Shown here in pieces: positions 22,301 to 31,903 of a DNA stretch of 64,000 nucleotides. Both the position numbers and the translations under genes were made by a program. Below the pieces are notes generated by a model. That model did no database searches, was not told where the DNA came from, and saw only the letters and a program-made list of their open reading frames with translations. Where the stretch lies: NCBI GenBank assembly GCA_977006965.1, contig OZ345384.1, positions 248,001 to 312,000 of the forward strand. The letters run 5' to 3'. Origin of the DNA: Phymatolithon calcareum (Eukaryota; Rhodophyta; Florideophyceae; Hapalidiales). The first letter of the stretch is position 1; each line of letters starts with the position of its first letter.

Positions 22301-22694
22301 ACAAATACGCTTGCACAAGAGGGCCAATAGCCGCGAGGACGTCCTCGTCAAGAAGAACATGGCGCCGATGCTGCCCGTCTACGACCAGAACGTCGCTATC
22401 CCGAAATAAATCGGTGATACCTCCGGCTGGAGTCCCTTCGCGATTTATCTTGTCTTGCACAGACGACCAGGACGACACACCGACGATTGCAATAGATATT
22501 TTGCTCTCCGTCATGCCATACTCGCCGTTCTTGAACTTGTCCTTGAACATGCCCTCGGTGGATTCCTTGTCGACCCGGCGTAAAGGCGCATCCATCAACC
22601 TTGTCTTCGTAATGTCAACATTGACGACATTGACATCGAAGTCGGACAGCGTCACCTGTCGCGTTCCGCCTTCTCCCTGGTCGCCGGAAGACAT
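19365..22694 (-). CDS. ParB/Srx-like plus 2OG-Fe(II) oxygenase-like protein
   Basis: An intronless 1109-residue protein ending in TAG. Residues 104-111 read VVDGQHRR, the DGxHR signature of ParB/sulfiredoxin-like folds. An acidic, serine-rich linker spans about 410-550. The C-terminal domain looks like a double-stranded beta-helix oxygenase: H972-C-D974 (in QKAHCDFSWYE) as the HxD motif, H1050 in GDLTHAGAG as the distal ligand, and R1071 in LLRYHLYL as a candidate 2-oxoglutarate-binding Arg. The spacing fits phytanoyl-CoA-hydroxylase-like enzymes. The substrate is unknown; nucleic acid or protein are both possible. The gene is convergent with its inactive paralogue and has foldback elements at each side. 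The fusion of these two folds is not one I recognise. Confidence 0.8.
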   Translation of the reverse strand: MSSGDQGEGGTRQVTLSDFDVNVVNVDITKTRLMDAPLRRVDKESTEGMFKDKFKNGEYGMTESKISIAIVGVSSWSSVQDKINREGTPAGGITDLFRDSDVLVVDGQHRRHVLLDEDVLAAIGPLVQAYLYTRKDGKAIDLVDCLRLGYELNDTAALVRPMTPVDHVYTGLSFIRTIVREGMDVDIANVVSDCESRDLAVRIRAVTKCFMKLKVLPHSKTSIRQYATIVAGCYPFGDDVYDALVEVSGSQGMSSILKFQAPVIWQDVQSADRLKFRLKGIHSWHVGNLGKGGKRPVLSENHLGLLVQEIDNLYTFFCDKAQSWGKSISEVFEMKMDADWPTVGDFVAGTARSWKQGKTNAWLDSQSNCANHVVNKTPDLEEFRDALRPRRATAGRRTTSFAEMQAKRGPSAAERPMGRGTKRKRLPSPRESDDEEDMEIEVVDSPADGGSIVAPRDDSIPGSIPVKEKQARSSSTTEKEGGDDDSERYVSSCSGSEEENSGTESESGSGSEVDGRGDRSGDDGEGGTIHEEQALWRQKNLPIMFEGGQPGEFSVPVDRLPDASPDDSGKKVLEKEFVQLLVAKTHDKAVISQFQSGAGRDVPDVYTDGFRVLKCDSTSIQYENPSVRCGYYPKICLLHEPTKRIWMTEVEGRKTDDWHLLFDDIMPSVYPFPTMNEASLRRAPFNWARRVLMDGYPSLQTLDDWEVLTSRMPMTTGLGQRKRVVLDQFMWLRSLGLRPPHRAFFALTADDLERVHEDTYLHAHYILNRRNYLHPRSDFARGRAEGFFRAKRAQMDEAGYCILEGFARSRTITMKNEELSSSFRCTDSVAAMSTEELIQHFQLQVPSARHFKRPMTSTSRWISIINRGDGKESGEEGNARYSTTRFGMVEALEAKSENEKVVRARAELDVRILQAAKCMRLRYDAFEHAAFDSTVEGGRKKHEIEHPPPLYAPDSGGRFLGTGPRCEPQKAHCDFSWYETAEELRGGLRYPGYFSIVTSDKATPLWVSRGSHRLVYRTAEEKSKLAKLLPMEKIMIPPFSIFFGRGDLTHAGAGFDDADRDPNEPHDVLLRYHLYLVREEVPLTDSISYYAQFRPLPESKMRPMSRTES

Positions 22695-22750
22695 CAGTGG
22701 TACTGGAGATCGCCAACTCTAGCACTTGTACTGCGGAGCGGCGGTCGCGT

Positions 22751-23600
22751 AGACAAAAGCAACGCCTGATCGTAGGTTGCAGTACGGTGCAGAGACACCC
22801 ACGTCAATCAATGAAATTGCCCCGGCAGTTCAAAATTAGGTACGGGTCGGCAATTAGACGAGCGAATCAGAGAGTAGAATGGAACCGGATGAATATGATA
22901 ACCCCTGGTCTTCGAAGTCACATAATTCAAAGCTGCATAAATTACCAATTTATGCAGCTTTGAATTATGTGACTCCGAAGAACATGGAGTATCATACTTC
23001 TTTCAAAGGATCCTACTTTATAATTATTTTTCTCCATGTCGCTTCCATCCTGGCGCTCCATCTTTCGGTTCGCGGGCGGAGACGCGGAAACAACTGTTGC
23101 AATGAACTCTGCAATTCGCGTCTAGTGGTACCAGCTAGGTCGTCGATCGTGGACGCAAACATAGTTCAGCGGGATGCGCACGAAATATTGAAAAATAATT
23201 ATGAAATAGGATTTGCAAGGACTTTATGATAAGCCCTGGTCTTCGAAGTCACATAATTCAAAGCTGCATAAATTTCCAATTTATGCAGCTTCGAGACAAA
23301 ACCAACGTCTGATCGTAGGTTGCAGTACAGTGCAGAGACACCCACGTCAATCAATGAAATTGCCCCGGCAGTGGAAAATTCGGTACCGGTCGGCGATTCG
23401 ACCATCGAATCAGAGAGTAGAATGGAACTGGTTGAATATGATAACCCGTGGTCTTGGAAGTCACATAATTGAAAGCTGCATAATTTACAAATTTATGCAG
23501 CTTTGAATTATGTGATTTCGAAGACCAGGGGTTATCATATTCAAGCCGTTCCATTCTACTCTCTGATTCGCTCCTCGAATTGCCGACCCGTCCCCTGATT
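22751..23600. repeat. Foldback cluster with long arms and direct repeats
   Basis: A segment containing GCAGAGACACCCACG and GAATCAGAGAGTAGAA occurs at 22751-22893 and again at 23293-23436. Each is followed by a TATGATAACCC foldback (22894-22996 and 23437-23539). A third, one-armed copy lies at 23225-23292. On the right side of the last foldback the outer sequence returns inverted (TTCTACTCTCTGATTCG, then AATTGCCGACCCGT), so the full arms are about 90-130 bases. The cluster lies upstream of the 1109-codon gene. Confidence 0.85.
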
Positions 23601-23730
23601 TTTGATCGACGTCATGTTATTGGCTGCTGTGCGTGTCATTTTTATAGGTCGTTATCAATGACAGCCATCTATTTAACACTCGTTTCGTAACGGTCATTCT
23701 ACCCTTTTTGGGAAACGTCCCTCTCTACGT

Positions 23731-24233
23731 ATGGTAGCAGGCGCCGCTTCACTCTCCACACTCTCCACGCTCTCTACGCAGCACTCTCCGTCCTCTCCCA
23801 AACCTACCGATCCCTCCGCCCTCTCTATGTCTTCTGCCAAGAAAATTGCGACATATGAACGAGTCACTGTGCACCTCGCCGATGTTCGCCGTTTCTCGAT
23901 AACCAACCGTTCTGGTAATCCGTCCACCTTCAAGTACTCAGATACCATTTCTTGGGTATTCGATAAGGCGACTGATGAAAACACGGGCTCTGTTCCTGAT
24001 ACTGCCGCAGGATCTTAGCACGCCTCTTCAGTCTCTACAAAAAGACTTACAAGGAGGTCAAAACTCAGGAACAGTTCAAGGACCACCTCCTCAAGAACAC
24101 CTACTTCAACCAGTGCTTCCTCGTGACCCGCAAATTCATTCACACTTTCAACGGCACTTCTACTGCTGACACCCGCCCCTTTGACGTCTGGCTACTCCAT
24201 CTCAATGCCGTTGGGAAACACGTTAATGATGAT
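23731..24233 (+). pseudogene. Unrecognised gene fragment joined to TLH1
   Basis: The frame from 23731 gives a Ser/Thr-rich start, then AKKIATYERVTVHL and GNPSTFKYSDTISW. After about 24010 coding-like sequence continues in another frame (RILARLFSLYKKTYKEV, then FNQCFLVTRKFIHTF and DVWLLHLNAVGKH). It ends abruptly at about 24233, where the sequence becomes antisense TLH1. It therefore lacks its 3' end and carries an apparent frameshift or unspliced intron. No family was recognised. Confidence 0.45.
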
Positions 24234-26781
24234 AAGCCGTCTTCGTGCGCAACCCAATGTCCGTCTGCCACTCATACGACGCGAGACTGAACATCTCCAC
24301 AACTTGTTCGTCTGGTTCCAAAGAGTCATCACCGAGACGACTTGATTGCGCGTAAAACAAAGTTGCTGTCCTCAAAGTATGACCAGCCTGCAGAACCGCG
24401 GCCCGATCGACGCCGTCATTATCGTCGCCAATATCTTCTCCTTCCGTCCCTTCCAGAGCCAAACACTTCGCAAGGTAAGACTCCCGACCCTTCATCTTCA
24501 CGAAACCGCGCTGCCACTGACGGAACTGCGAGAAACTCAGAGGAAACTTGTACTTAGCAAACACCGTTCCGATCCGTTCGGCGACCCGTTCAGGCTTCAC
24601 AACTCCGAGACAGACACTGTCCCGGAGAAGCCACCGCTCTCGCAGTATGGCTTCCCCTTCTGCACCAGCCGGAACTTCTACCGACTGTTCCTTCATTTCC
24701 GCATACTGCACCATGACAGGGTGCACAAGCAGTAGAAACGCCTTGAACAGAAATGACGTCTCCTCGTCCAGATGTCGCGATATAAAAAAGTTTCGACATT
24801 GACGCACGCTTCGACTCTTGTTGAACTTTGGTTTGATCATCACCTCTTGGCCCACGAAGAAGATAGCACGTTTGCAACTCGGAGTGTTCCGCAGTCCCAT
24901 ACTACCGATCTCCGTCCCGCGCCCAGGCCCTCCAGCGCCGAGGTGCAGTGCCGTAAGGAACAATGGAACTAGGTTTCTTGCCGCTTTAGTCCATGCATCC
25001 AGTTCGGCTGCCGGTAAGCACGGTAGCATCTCTTCGCGGATCCACCGATTACACCGACGAACAAACTCGCTGTTCCGCACGTCAGCCAAAGCCCAGTACC
25101 CTGGTACCATATTGCTCTCTTCGTCCAAGATCGATGAGCACTCCTCACGAAACCTCGGTGGCAGCATCTTCTCCTTCAGCAAATCAACAAAGATTGCCTT
25201 CCGAAGGTCCTTGTGCACTGACCGCACAGTACGTCCGACTGAAGGCACAATACGGTTCCCACCGTCCACATTGTCCTCACTGTGCTCATCGTTCACATCG
25301 TCGGCCGAAACCTCGATTCCTCCCATAAACCCGCACCGACTATGAACTCCACATTTGTCGAACATATTCTCTGGCGTCTCCTCTGCTCGAACAGAGGTGC
25401 AGATCGACCGCATGTCCACGAAGACGGACAATCCGACTTTTGCCCCAGTGCACATCGCCGATTGCATCTCCGCTTCCACCTCTACACGCCTCTCTTCGTC
25501 ACTGTACTTTCGCATCTCCAGAAGAGCACAGCACGACGCCGCGTATAGAATGCCCGTCACTTCCGGAGCAACTTGACGTCCTTGCTTGAAGTGCAGGCGG
25601 TCCATCGTCTCACCGCCAACGCACATACAGGCGGCCACGGCGAAAGAGAAGAGCCTGACAGACCCTCCGGAGACGCTGCTCCTCTCGAAGAAAATTCTGC
25701 ACAGCACCCGGTGCACCTTCATGCACACAGTCTCCTCGTCAGTGCCATTGTCACTTGAAAGGTCATTGAGTGCGCCCACAAGAGCAGGGCTCATCGAAAT
25801 CCCGGCATACTTCTGCCTGTCTCGATGAACTCGAAGAGCCATGACAACGAGCATACGCGCGCTCCGAACATACCGGTCGAGTGATCGATCCCCACGTTGG
25901 TCGTCGTTAAGGAACTGAAACGGCTTCTTCTTCTCCAGTGTTCCGCCTGGGCTAATATCTACCAAGGTGGACCGAAAACTGTCCACCCCGCGGAACAGCT
26001 CTCGCGCATCGACAAACAGCTGCTTAACCGTTTGCGATGACGCAAGAGCAGACTCGCGACCGGCTTCCCCTAGCCGAATGAGACGCCATGCATCGCCAAG
26101 AGAGAGGCCGACAGAGTCAAGGCGCTCTTGGCACTTGGCGAGGCTGACGAAGCCGCTCTTTTCGCGATCACTTGCCGCCCGAATATACGTCGGCGATACT
26201 TCTGCAGGGTCGTATCTGGCAACCACAGCGGTAATATCAGGATCACCATCTCGGCTGCGATCGTTGCTTGCCTCCACATCTTCGATCAGGAAGAGCTTTT
26301 TAGAAGAATTCTCGCGAGACAAACTTTGGCACAACAACGTTCTCAGAAATCGCACAGTCTTTCTTGAAATGCTTGTCTTGTGCACCATAGTGCTGTGACG
26401 ACGCAAAGTGCTGTCCCCTTCAAACAAAATGTCGCATTTAGGACAGCACTTGCCTTGCACGACAACAAGACCATCGATCGGCGGAAGTCGTCCGTGCCGT
26501 GCACCTCCAAATCGATACTTTTCTCGTAGTGAGTGGTTCTTAGGGAACGACTCGGCACACCGAACCGCGGCACGCCAGAGACCCACAGCTTCCCCGTGAC
26601 CAGCAAAATGTCCATTTCTCCTCAAATGCTGAACGAATGCTTTGCGGATCGCCGGAACCTCCACCCGGCACTCTTCTTTCGCACAAATAAATGACGCCGT
26701 CTCTGGACATGGTCGAATGTCGTGAGTGGAGAGCAAAGTAACGTCCTCGTCAAGCATAGTACTGACTTCGCGTTCCGTCAC
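24223..26781 (-). CDS. TLH1: OrsD-like zinc finger and recombinase-like protein, no helicase
   Basis: An open frame of 852 residues. The homologous start in TLH2 suggests M9 (26757) may be the real start. Two C2H2-like fingers resemble the fungal OrsD domain: C33-x4-C38-x13-H52-x5-H58, and C113-x2-C116-x12-H129-x4-H134. The middle has a tyrosine-recombinase-like pattern: Arg in GPGRGTE (~621), Arg in FSQFRQ (~754, where the usual box-II His is Ser), then GH (~801) and Tyr in LFYA (~810). The C-terminus ends three residues after RTKTA, where TLH2 continues into a helicase. The duplication breakpoint is near 24233-24236 and joins an unrelated fragment. From about residue 195 on it is nearly identical to TLH2; the N-terminus is more diverged. 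Confidence 0.75.
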   Translation of the reverse strand: MTEREVSTMLDEDVTLLSTHDIRPCPETASFICAKEECRVEVPAIRKAFVQHLRRNGHFAGHGEAVGLWRAAVRCAESFPKNHSLREKYRFGGARHGRLPPIDGLVVVQGKCCPKCDILFEGDSTLRRHSTMVHKTSISRKTVRFLRTLLCQSLSRENSSKKLFLIEDVEASNDRSRDGDPDITAVVARYDPAEVSPTYIRAASDREKSGFVSLAKCQERLDSVGLSLGDAWRLIRLGEAGRESALASSQTVKQLFVDARELFRGVDSFRSTLVDISPGGTLEKKKPFQFLNDDQRGDRSLDRYVRSARMLVVMALRVHRDRQKYAGISMSPALVGALNDLSSDNGTDEETVCMKVHRVLCRIFFERSSVSGGSVRLFSFAVAACMCVGGETMDRLHFKQGRQVAPEVTGILYAASCCALLEMRKYSDEERRVEVEAEMQSAMCTGAKVGLSVFVDMRSICTSVRAEETPENMFDKCGVHSRCGFMGGIEVSADDVNDEHSEDNVDGGNRIVPSVGRTVRSVHKDLRKAIFVDLLKEKMLPPRFREECSSILDEESNMVPGYWALADVRNSEFVRRCNRWIREEMLPCLPAAELDAWTKAARNLVPLFLTALHLGAGGPGRGTEIGSMGLRNTPSCKRAIFFVGQEVMIKPKFNKSRSVRQCRNFFISRHLDEETSFLFKAFLLLVHPVMVQYAEMKEQSVEVPAGAEGEAILRERWLLRDSVCLGVVKPERVAERIGTVFAKYKFPLSFSQFRQWQRGFVKMKGRESYLAKCLALEGTEGEDIGDDNDGVDRAAVLQAGHTLRTATLFYAQSSRLGDDSLEPDEQVVEMFSLASYEWQTDIGLRTKTAYHH

Positions 26782-26845
26782 GTGTGCTCTGCAGACCTCG
26801 CCGGATACTGTGCGCTGCCTACATATATGATCTATTTTACATATA

Positions 26846-27005
26846 TTTCCCTATTCCCCTATTCCCATGCCCGAAAATTTGTTCATTATCTTTCACCTTA
26901 CCCTCTGCTAACCATCAACCTCTTCTGGACCTGAACAGCCATTCTTATTCTCAACAGCACTACGAATTCCCTAACACCACCAACAAATTTCTATTCCCTA
27001 TTTTC
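26846..27005. repeat. Interstitial telomere-like units upstream of TLH1
   Basis: TTTCCCTATTCCCCTATTCCC at 26846-26866 and CTATTCCCTATTTTC near 26990 are short runs of the TTCCCTA heptamer some 17 kb from the present chromosome end. Similar traces stand upstream of TLH2 at 44155-44195. The rest of 26784-27426 is non-coding and is duplicated at 43981-44690. Confidence 0.75.
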
Positions 27006-27426
27006 ATTGTTCACAGTGGAAGAGCGAACAGCAACTCTCACATCCCGAAGGAGAAGGGTCCGGGATCAATCATGCAATCATCACCATTGTTCATTGCTAG
27101 CAAATACTCTCGACCAATAGATTATCTCCATATTACGAAACGACCTCGCGTCATTACAGCCTCTTCCACGTATCCAGCATTTTCATTACACGATATCCGG
27201 CTCATACAGTTAAAATCAAATGCAGTTACCCGCCGACGCATCCCGGGAACTAACCCGTAGCCAATAGAATGTCCTGTTTTGGCACCCGGATTTCTTATCA
27301 TACAAAACCATACGCTTGACATTGCAAAATACATTTTCATTGATTGACAGTGCAGCCCCGTCAATATTTTCCAATATGCAAGGCACACCAAAGTAGCCAA
27401 TAGAGCACATTCTTTTTTCCACTACA

Positions 27427-27506
27427 CACTGAAACAGCACGGCAGCACTATGGCCCAAAATTTATTTCGTTTCTTTGGGCCAGAATTACGCTGTATTCCC
27501 GCAGTG
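27427..27506. repeat. CACTG foldback MITE, copy 1 (diverged)
   Basis: Ends are CACTG..CAGTG, with arms AGCACGGCAGCA and GGCCCA against GGGCCAGAATTACGC. It is an older copy of the elements at 30183 and 46318. The duplicated region upstream of TLH2 (about 44690) reads straight through CTACACCATCGCTGTA without it. Confidence 0.75.
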
Positions 27507-27699
27507 CATTTTCGCTGTATCGCAACCACGAGCCGTTAATTCCATGATGGTAATTGTAATTGGTAATATTTCACGCCACTTTCTCGTAATTGGCTACCAT
27601 TCATTGCAACAAATTATGATTGGTGACCACACCCGAAAGCCCTATCTTATTGGCCATGCGCGATACCTCTCTATGGTCAGTCCAGTATTCGAGGCACTA

Positions 27700-28050
27700 T
27701 CTTGTCGTTCGCGCAGAGATACGCGCTTCATACCGTTCGAGAGCTATCATCGAGACAAAGAGCTCGGTGCAACGCGCGTAACTTTTTGCGAGCGGCAAGA
27801 TGGTGCACCAGAACCAAGAGAATGTGCTTAAATATATTTACGAAATAGGATATCAAAGCAAGTATTGTATCATAAATTTAGAAATCATTTTTTTCCGATA
27901 ATTTTTGGGAACATATCCTTGGTTCTAGCGCACCATGTTCCCGCCCGCGCACACTTGCGCGCTTGGTATCATTCGAAAGCACGCATCGAGACGCGCCGAA
28001 TGGTACCAAGCATGTGAGTGTGCGTGACCGGGAACTTTTGCGCCAATTTT
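27700..28050. repeat. Two long GC-rich palindromes (module A)
   Basis: Dyads at about 27700-27810 and 27930-28045, of the type GTTCGCGCAGAG.ACGCGC..GCGCGTAAC..GCGAGCGGCAAG. They are homologous to the tandem array at 37380-38532 and to 44878-45263. Confidence 0.8.
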
Positions 28051-28197
28051 ACGCGCCATGAAAAAAATATTGAAAAAATAGACTCAAGTTACTGGAGACT
28101 TGGATGAAAGTGGAATTTAATGATAAAGAGCAAAATGCAAAAACCCATAGGAAACGTGCTGTGAGATGGGTATCTCAGAAGGGCAAAAAACGCAGGT

Positions 28198-28390
28198 GGC
28201 TCAACAGGCTCCACAAAAAATATATAAATTTCAACTTTGGCTCAACAGGCGCCGGCGGCACCCTGGGAAAATGAGGTTATTTTTGAGGGGTCTCCCAGAA
28301 GGCAAGAATTGTGGAGCCTGTTGAGCCAGTCGATCTATTTTTCAATTAAAATTTGAATGACGGAGCCTGTTGAGCCAGCGGAAACTATAT
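28198..28390. repeat. Four-site module, copy A (GGCTCAACAGGCTCC)
   Basis: A 15-bp motif occurs four times: GGCTCAACAGGCTCC at 28198, GGCTCAACAGGCGCC at 28239, and its complement GGAGCCTGTTGAGCC at 28313 and 28362. Spacings are 41, 74 and 49 bases. AGCGGAAACTATATAGG follows directly. Copies B (38681) and C (45418) share the scaffold but carry a different motif core. Confidence 0.9.
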
Positions 28391-28399
28391 AGGAGCAAT

Positions 28400-28856
28400 T
28401 CGTGCCCAACTTTTTTGAAAGGAGTCTGTTTGCAACGCGGCGAAGTTCTTCTGTCTCTTTCTTGATCTCGTCTATTACATTACGAGTCGACTTCAACTTT
28501 AAAGCATATTTGCTTCGCGCTCTGGAAGCAGAAACGATCTCGTGGCACTGCTCTTCCTTTAGAACTTCTTTGGAAACTTGGCTTGCTGCAAACGATACTC
28601 TGTTATTGAAAAGGCGTCGACTGTACCTGTCAGCATCGTTCTCAGCGTCACTCACGTGTTTTACGCCACTTTTCGCTGAGAATTCTCGTGCAAATCTCCA
28701 GTACTGGAGTTTCGCAGCTCTAGCTTTTTGAATGCAGCCCTGTCGAGTAATCGAAGGCGTATTTCCAGTCAGTCCACGATCCTTGCAGTACTTCTGAAGG
28801 AAGTCTTTTCTTTCCTTTCCGTCATCTTCGCAAACGACCACCCGTTTCTCCGCCAT
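28400..28856 (-). CDS. Small basic protein, unrecognised
   Basis: A frame of 173 residues from ATG at 28856. The first ~150 residues look protein-like: rich in Lys, Arg and Glu, and ending in a likely coiled coil (RNVIDEIKKETEELRRVANR). The last ~25 residues read into four-site module A (stop at 28335), so the natural 3' end may have been altered by that repeat. No family was recognised and no paralogue is visible next to modules B or C. Confidence 0.4.
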
Positions 28857-30182
28857 TTTTGTCAGGTCAAATAATGACCGGAAACTGTAGAGTTTGGATT
28901 ATTTAAGCTGTTTACCGCCGGGAATGCTTGAGAGATTTATGACACAGATGAATAGCACGTCAAGAATAAGTTCAAAATTTTGAAATGTGTTTACAGGAAA
29001 AGTACTGTACTGCAGAGGCTCTAACAGATATAATCAGGAGTATTAGGAGTCGATAGATTGAGGACGGAGCACAGAGAGCGGAGCACGGAGCACGGCAAAC
29101 AGAGAAAGGAGAACGGAGAACGGAGAGCAAAATATTATGTAAATATCATTGCATGCCGCCAAAACACACTGCTCTTTCTCTTCACGGTACATTTTGATTG
29201 AGATAATATGTATGGATGCTGCAAGTAGTCCTCGTTTTATGGACCTCCTGCAGATAAAATCTCTCTTCCTCAGTTCTATTTCCGAAGCCTCACTGAGGCA
29301 TGACTTTTGAAACCGATGACGATGTGTGACATATCCAACGCCAACGAAATTACACATGGAAATCTAAATTATTTGGACATATATTACCTCCAAGGATCTC
29401 TTCCTGCCGTTCGGAACACACTGTATTCACCAAAAATCTGCGGAAGAGACTCATAAATAAATTGATGGATCGCTTGTATCACCCTTCTTTGCTTCTGGCA
29501 CTTCATTTTTGGTTCGCTCCCGGCTCTTCATCTGGACTCACATTTTGCATACAGTGGAATCAATTTCACAGCAGGTAAGCGTGACGGACAATGAGAGTGC
29601 GCAACGTATCTTTCAGTTTAGAGTAGGTCTGTATATTAAGAGGCATGTGCTACGACCCAATGTGACAGCAATCCATACCCTTGCACAATACTAATTATTT
29701 TCCAGTCGCCTTAGCATTCAACAAAGACCTTCAATCATCAACGGGATATGTATATAAATACGATTCCGTGAGTTTTCGTTTTCAATACGGATACCAGAGC
29801 CTCAGATAACCTCCGTTATGCATCTGTCAGGATTCGCTTCACTAATCGTCAGTACTTACAGAGAAGTACGGGCTTGCGTGGCGGATGAATACACACTACA
29901 CTCGAGATTATGAACGGTGCAAAGTCCCAAATACGAGGCGCACAAACGAAGTATAGACTATTTGAATGTCCGTACATCATCAACCGTTCATTTTCATTTT
30001 CTGATCTCCGCATGGCGTGTGAATTGCAGATTAAAAAATAAGCCGTTATTCTGCACTGAGATAAGTACTACAGCTCGTTCTGTTTGGAGAAGAGTCGAGC
30101 CTAGAGATGTGACTAAAGTGAGGACGCACACTGTGGCCAAAGTTCAACATGCCCAGCGTACATTTAGAAATAGACCAGACAC
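28857..30182. other. 1.3 kb without a recognised gene
   Basis: At 29050-29130 there is a purine-rich run of short repeats of the type GGAGCACGGAGAACGG. Otherwise no gene or repeat was identified. Confidence 0.4.
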
Positions 30183-30262
30183 CACTGGGGGAGCACGGCA
30201 GCATTTTGGCCCAAATAATCCAATTGATTTTCGGGCCAAAATGCTGCCGTGCTCCTCCAGTG
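30183..30262. repeat. CACTG foldback MITE, copy 2 (nearly perfect)
   Basis: An 80-bp element with arms CACTGGGGGAGCACGG and its near-perfect complement ending CCAGTG. The inner arms CATTTTGGCCC and GGGCCAAAATG enclose a ~20-base loop. It is flanked by ACAC on both sides (30179-30182 and 30263-30266), a possible 4-bp target duplication. Confidence 0.85.
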
Positions 30263-30611
30263 ACACAAATTGTTTGTCCCTCAGACACTTTTCTTCTTGC
30301 GTAGGGCTCCACGGGGAATACTGAAGCACTACTTATGAGATATTCCATCATACATCTCGAAAAACACATGCTGACAGAAGACGGTTCGGGCGTAACTCTT
30401 CAGATAACATCATTCGAACTTAAGCGCCGTGCGATTTTATCAGTATTAGTGCTCTTGTGACGAGCACATTGCCGGCCGGCATGATCGCGTCGCCAGGCTA
30501 TGCGACCTCTCTTTATTTCAGACTTCGTTGAACATTCCCGGGTTCTTTCCGCCTGCAGCTCTGCCCTCATCTCCCCCCTAATTCGCCGTTGTGTCTGACG
30601 ACAGAATTGCC

Positions 30612-31142
30612 ATGGCGCTTCCTTCTGAATTTTTGAAGGTTTCATTCCTGCGAGCATGTTTTAACTGTGGTCGTGGTGGTGTTATGCCCGGTCAGATCAT
30701 CTTCGATATTGCAGGAAATTCTTTCTGCTCCAAGACATGCGGATCGTCTTATCATGAACAGCCCTTGAGTGTACAGGAAGTACTACGCTCTGCACCGCGT
30801 GAGTTGGCTTCACGTAAGCCTCCTGTTGATTCGGCCAAGAAGTTCTATCAAGAACATGCTATTCTTGAGAAAGTTGATCGCCTGCTTCTTGAGAAACTAC
30901 ATAAGAATGTTAATTATCAACGAGCAATGAAGGATTTACCAAAACCGTTAAACGAAATGACTAAAAAATCAAAAACTTACAGTGCGGCTCTGAGTGCGAT
31001 TCAAAAGAAGACAAAGCTGACTCTCGAACAAATTGAAAAGGATAACTTGAAAGAGCACACCAGTTCATTGATGTTGTTTCAAGGCTTATTTCTGGAGTAT
31101 AACTCGGGTATGATGAATTCCGTTGCAGGTCTATCTTCCTAG
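30612..31142 (+). CDS. FCS/FLZ-like zinc-finger protein
   Basis: An intronless frame of 176 residues from the first ATG (30612). Residues about 10-45 contain FLRACFNCGRG and GNSFCSKTC, a C-x2-C...C-x3-C treble-clef pattern with the FCS signature of FLZ-type zinc fingers. The rest is helical and charged (EKVDRLLLEKLHK, KKTKLTLEQIEK). FLZ proteins are known mostly as plant adaptor proteins, so similarity here may reflect only the FCS zinc fold. The frame is complete and ends with TAG. It stands alone, with the CACTG MITE about 350 bases upstream. Confidence 0.6.
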   Translation: MALPSEFLKVSFLRACFNCGRGGVMPGQIIFDIAGNSFCSKTCGSSYHEQPLSVQEVLRSAPRELASRKPPVDSAKKFYQEHAILEKVDRLLLEKLHKNVNYQRAMKDLPKPLNEMTKKSKTYSAALSAIQKKTKLTLEQIEKDNLKEHTSSLMLFQGLFLEYNSGMMNSVAGLSS

Positions 31143-31903
31143 TCAGATTAGCCCATGACATGGGAAGCATCTCCTCACTGGCTCTCTGGTGACGCGAGTA
31201 GTACTGATAAACTTTCACAAGATACTCTTCCCATATTTGTCTTCTTTTTATATATTCCTACGCATGCTCAATGTTATCCCGGAGATATGGCTGTTTCATG
31301 GCTGCACTGCTAAAACTTCAGATCACCCATTCAAACCTACCGGTCAGAAATCGACTTTGCCAAAACGTTTCAAGAGATTTGTAGTCTCAAGCAATCACTC
31401 AGCGTGTTCTCATAGGCTTTATAATTTCATGCACTGTCCTATATGAAAGTTTCAGACTCTTCCATTCAAACAAAATCATATTGCAGGTGCCCAAAAACTG
31501 TCTCTGAACTCAGTAATCTCACCACACCAAGCAATAGAAAATGGAGTTTCCATGTAAATATAGAAATATTAGACGGTTCTTTAGAATAGGACGCAGTCCA
31601 CGAATCATTGTTCACAACGGTACATGCGCTCTTCATGACTGCATGATATTCCGTACGTGGATGGGCGATAACAACGGGATTAGGAGAAACTTTTGATTTT
31701 GGTTTTATGCGAAAACTACGCATATGCGCCTTCAAAGGTCTTGAGTTCTGTGCCAACGTGACCTCTTCCGGATCTTTTCAAAAAATCATATTCATTTTAA
31801 TTTGTCCATTTGGGCATGGTTTTCGTGATTTTTCTCATCTTAAATATCAGATGTGCTCGAAGTACTCCACGGACTTGGCCAGAGCTACACACACTGAGAT
31901 GCA
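31143..31903. other. Intergenic, nothing recognised
   Basis: AT-rich sequence with short frames only; no repeats matched. Confidence 0.4.
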
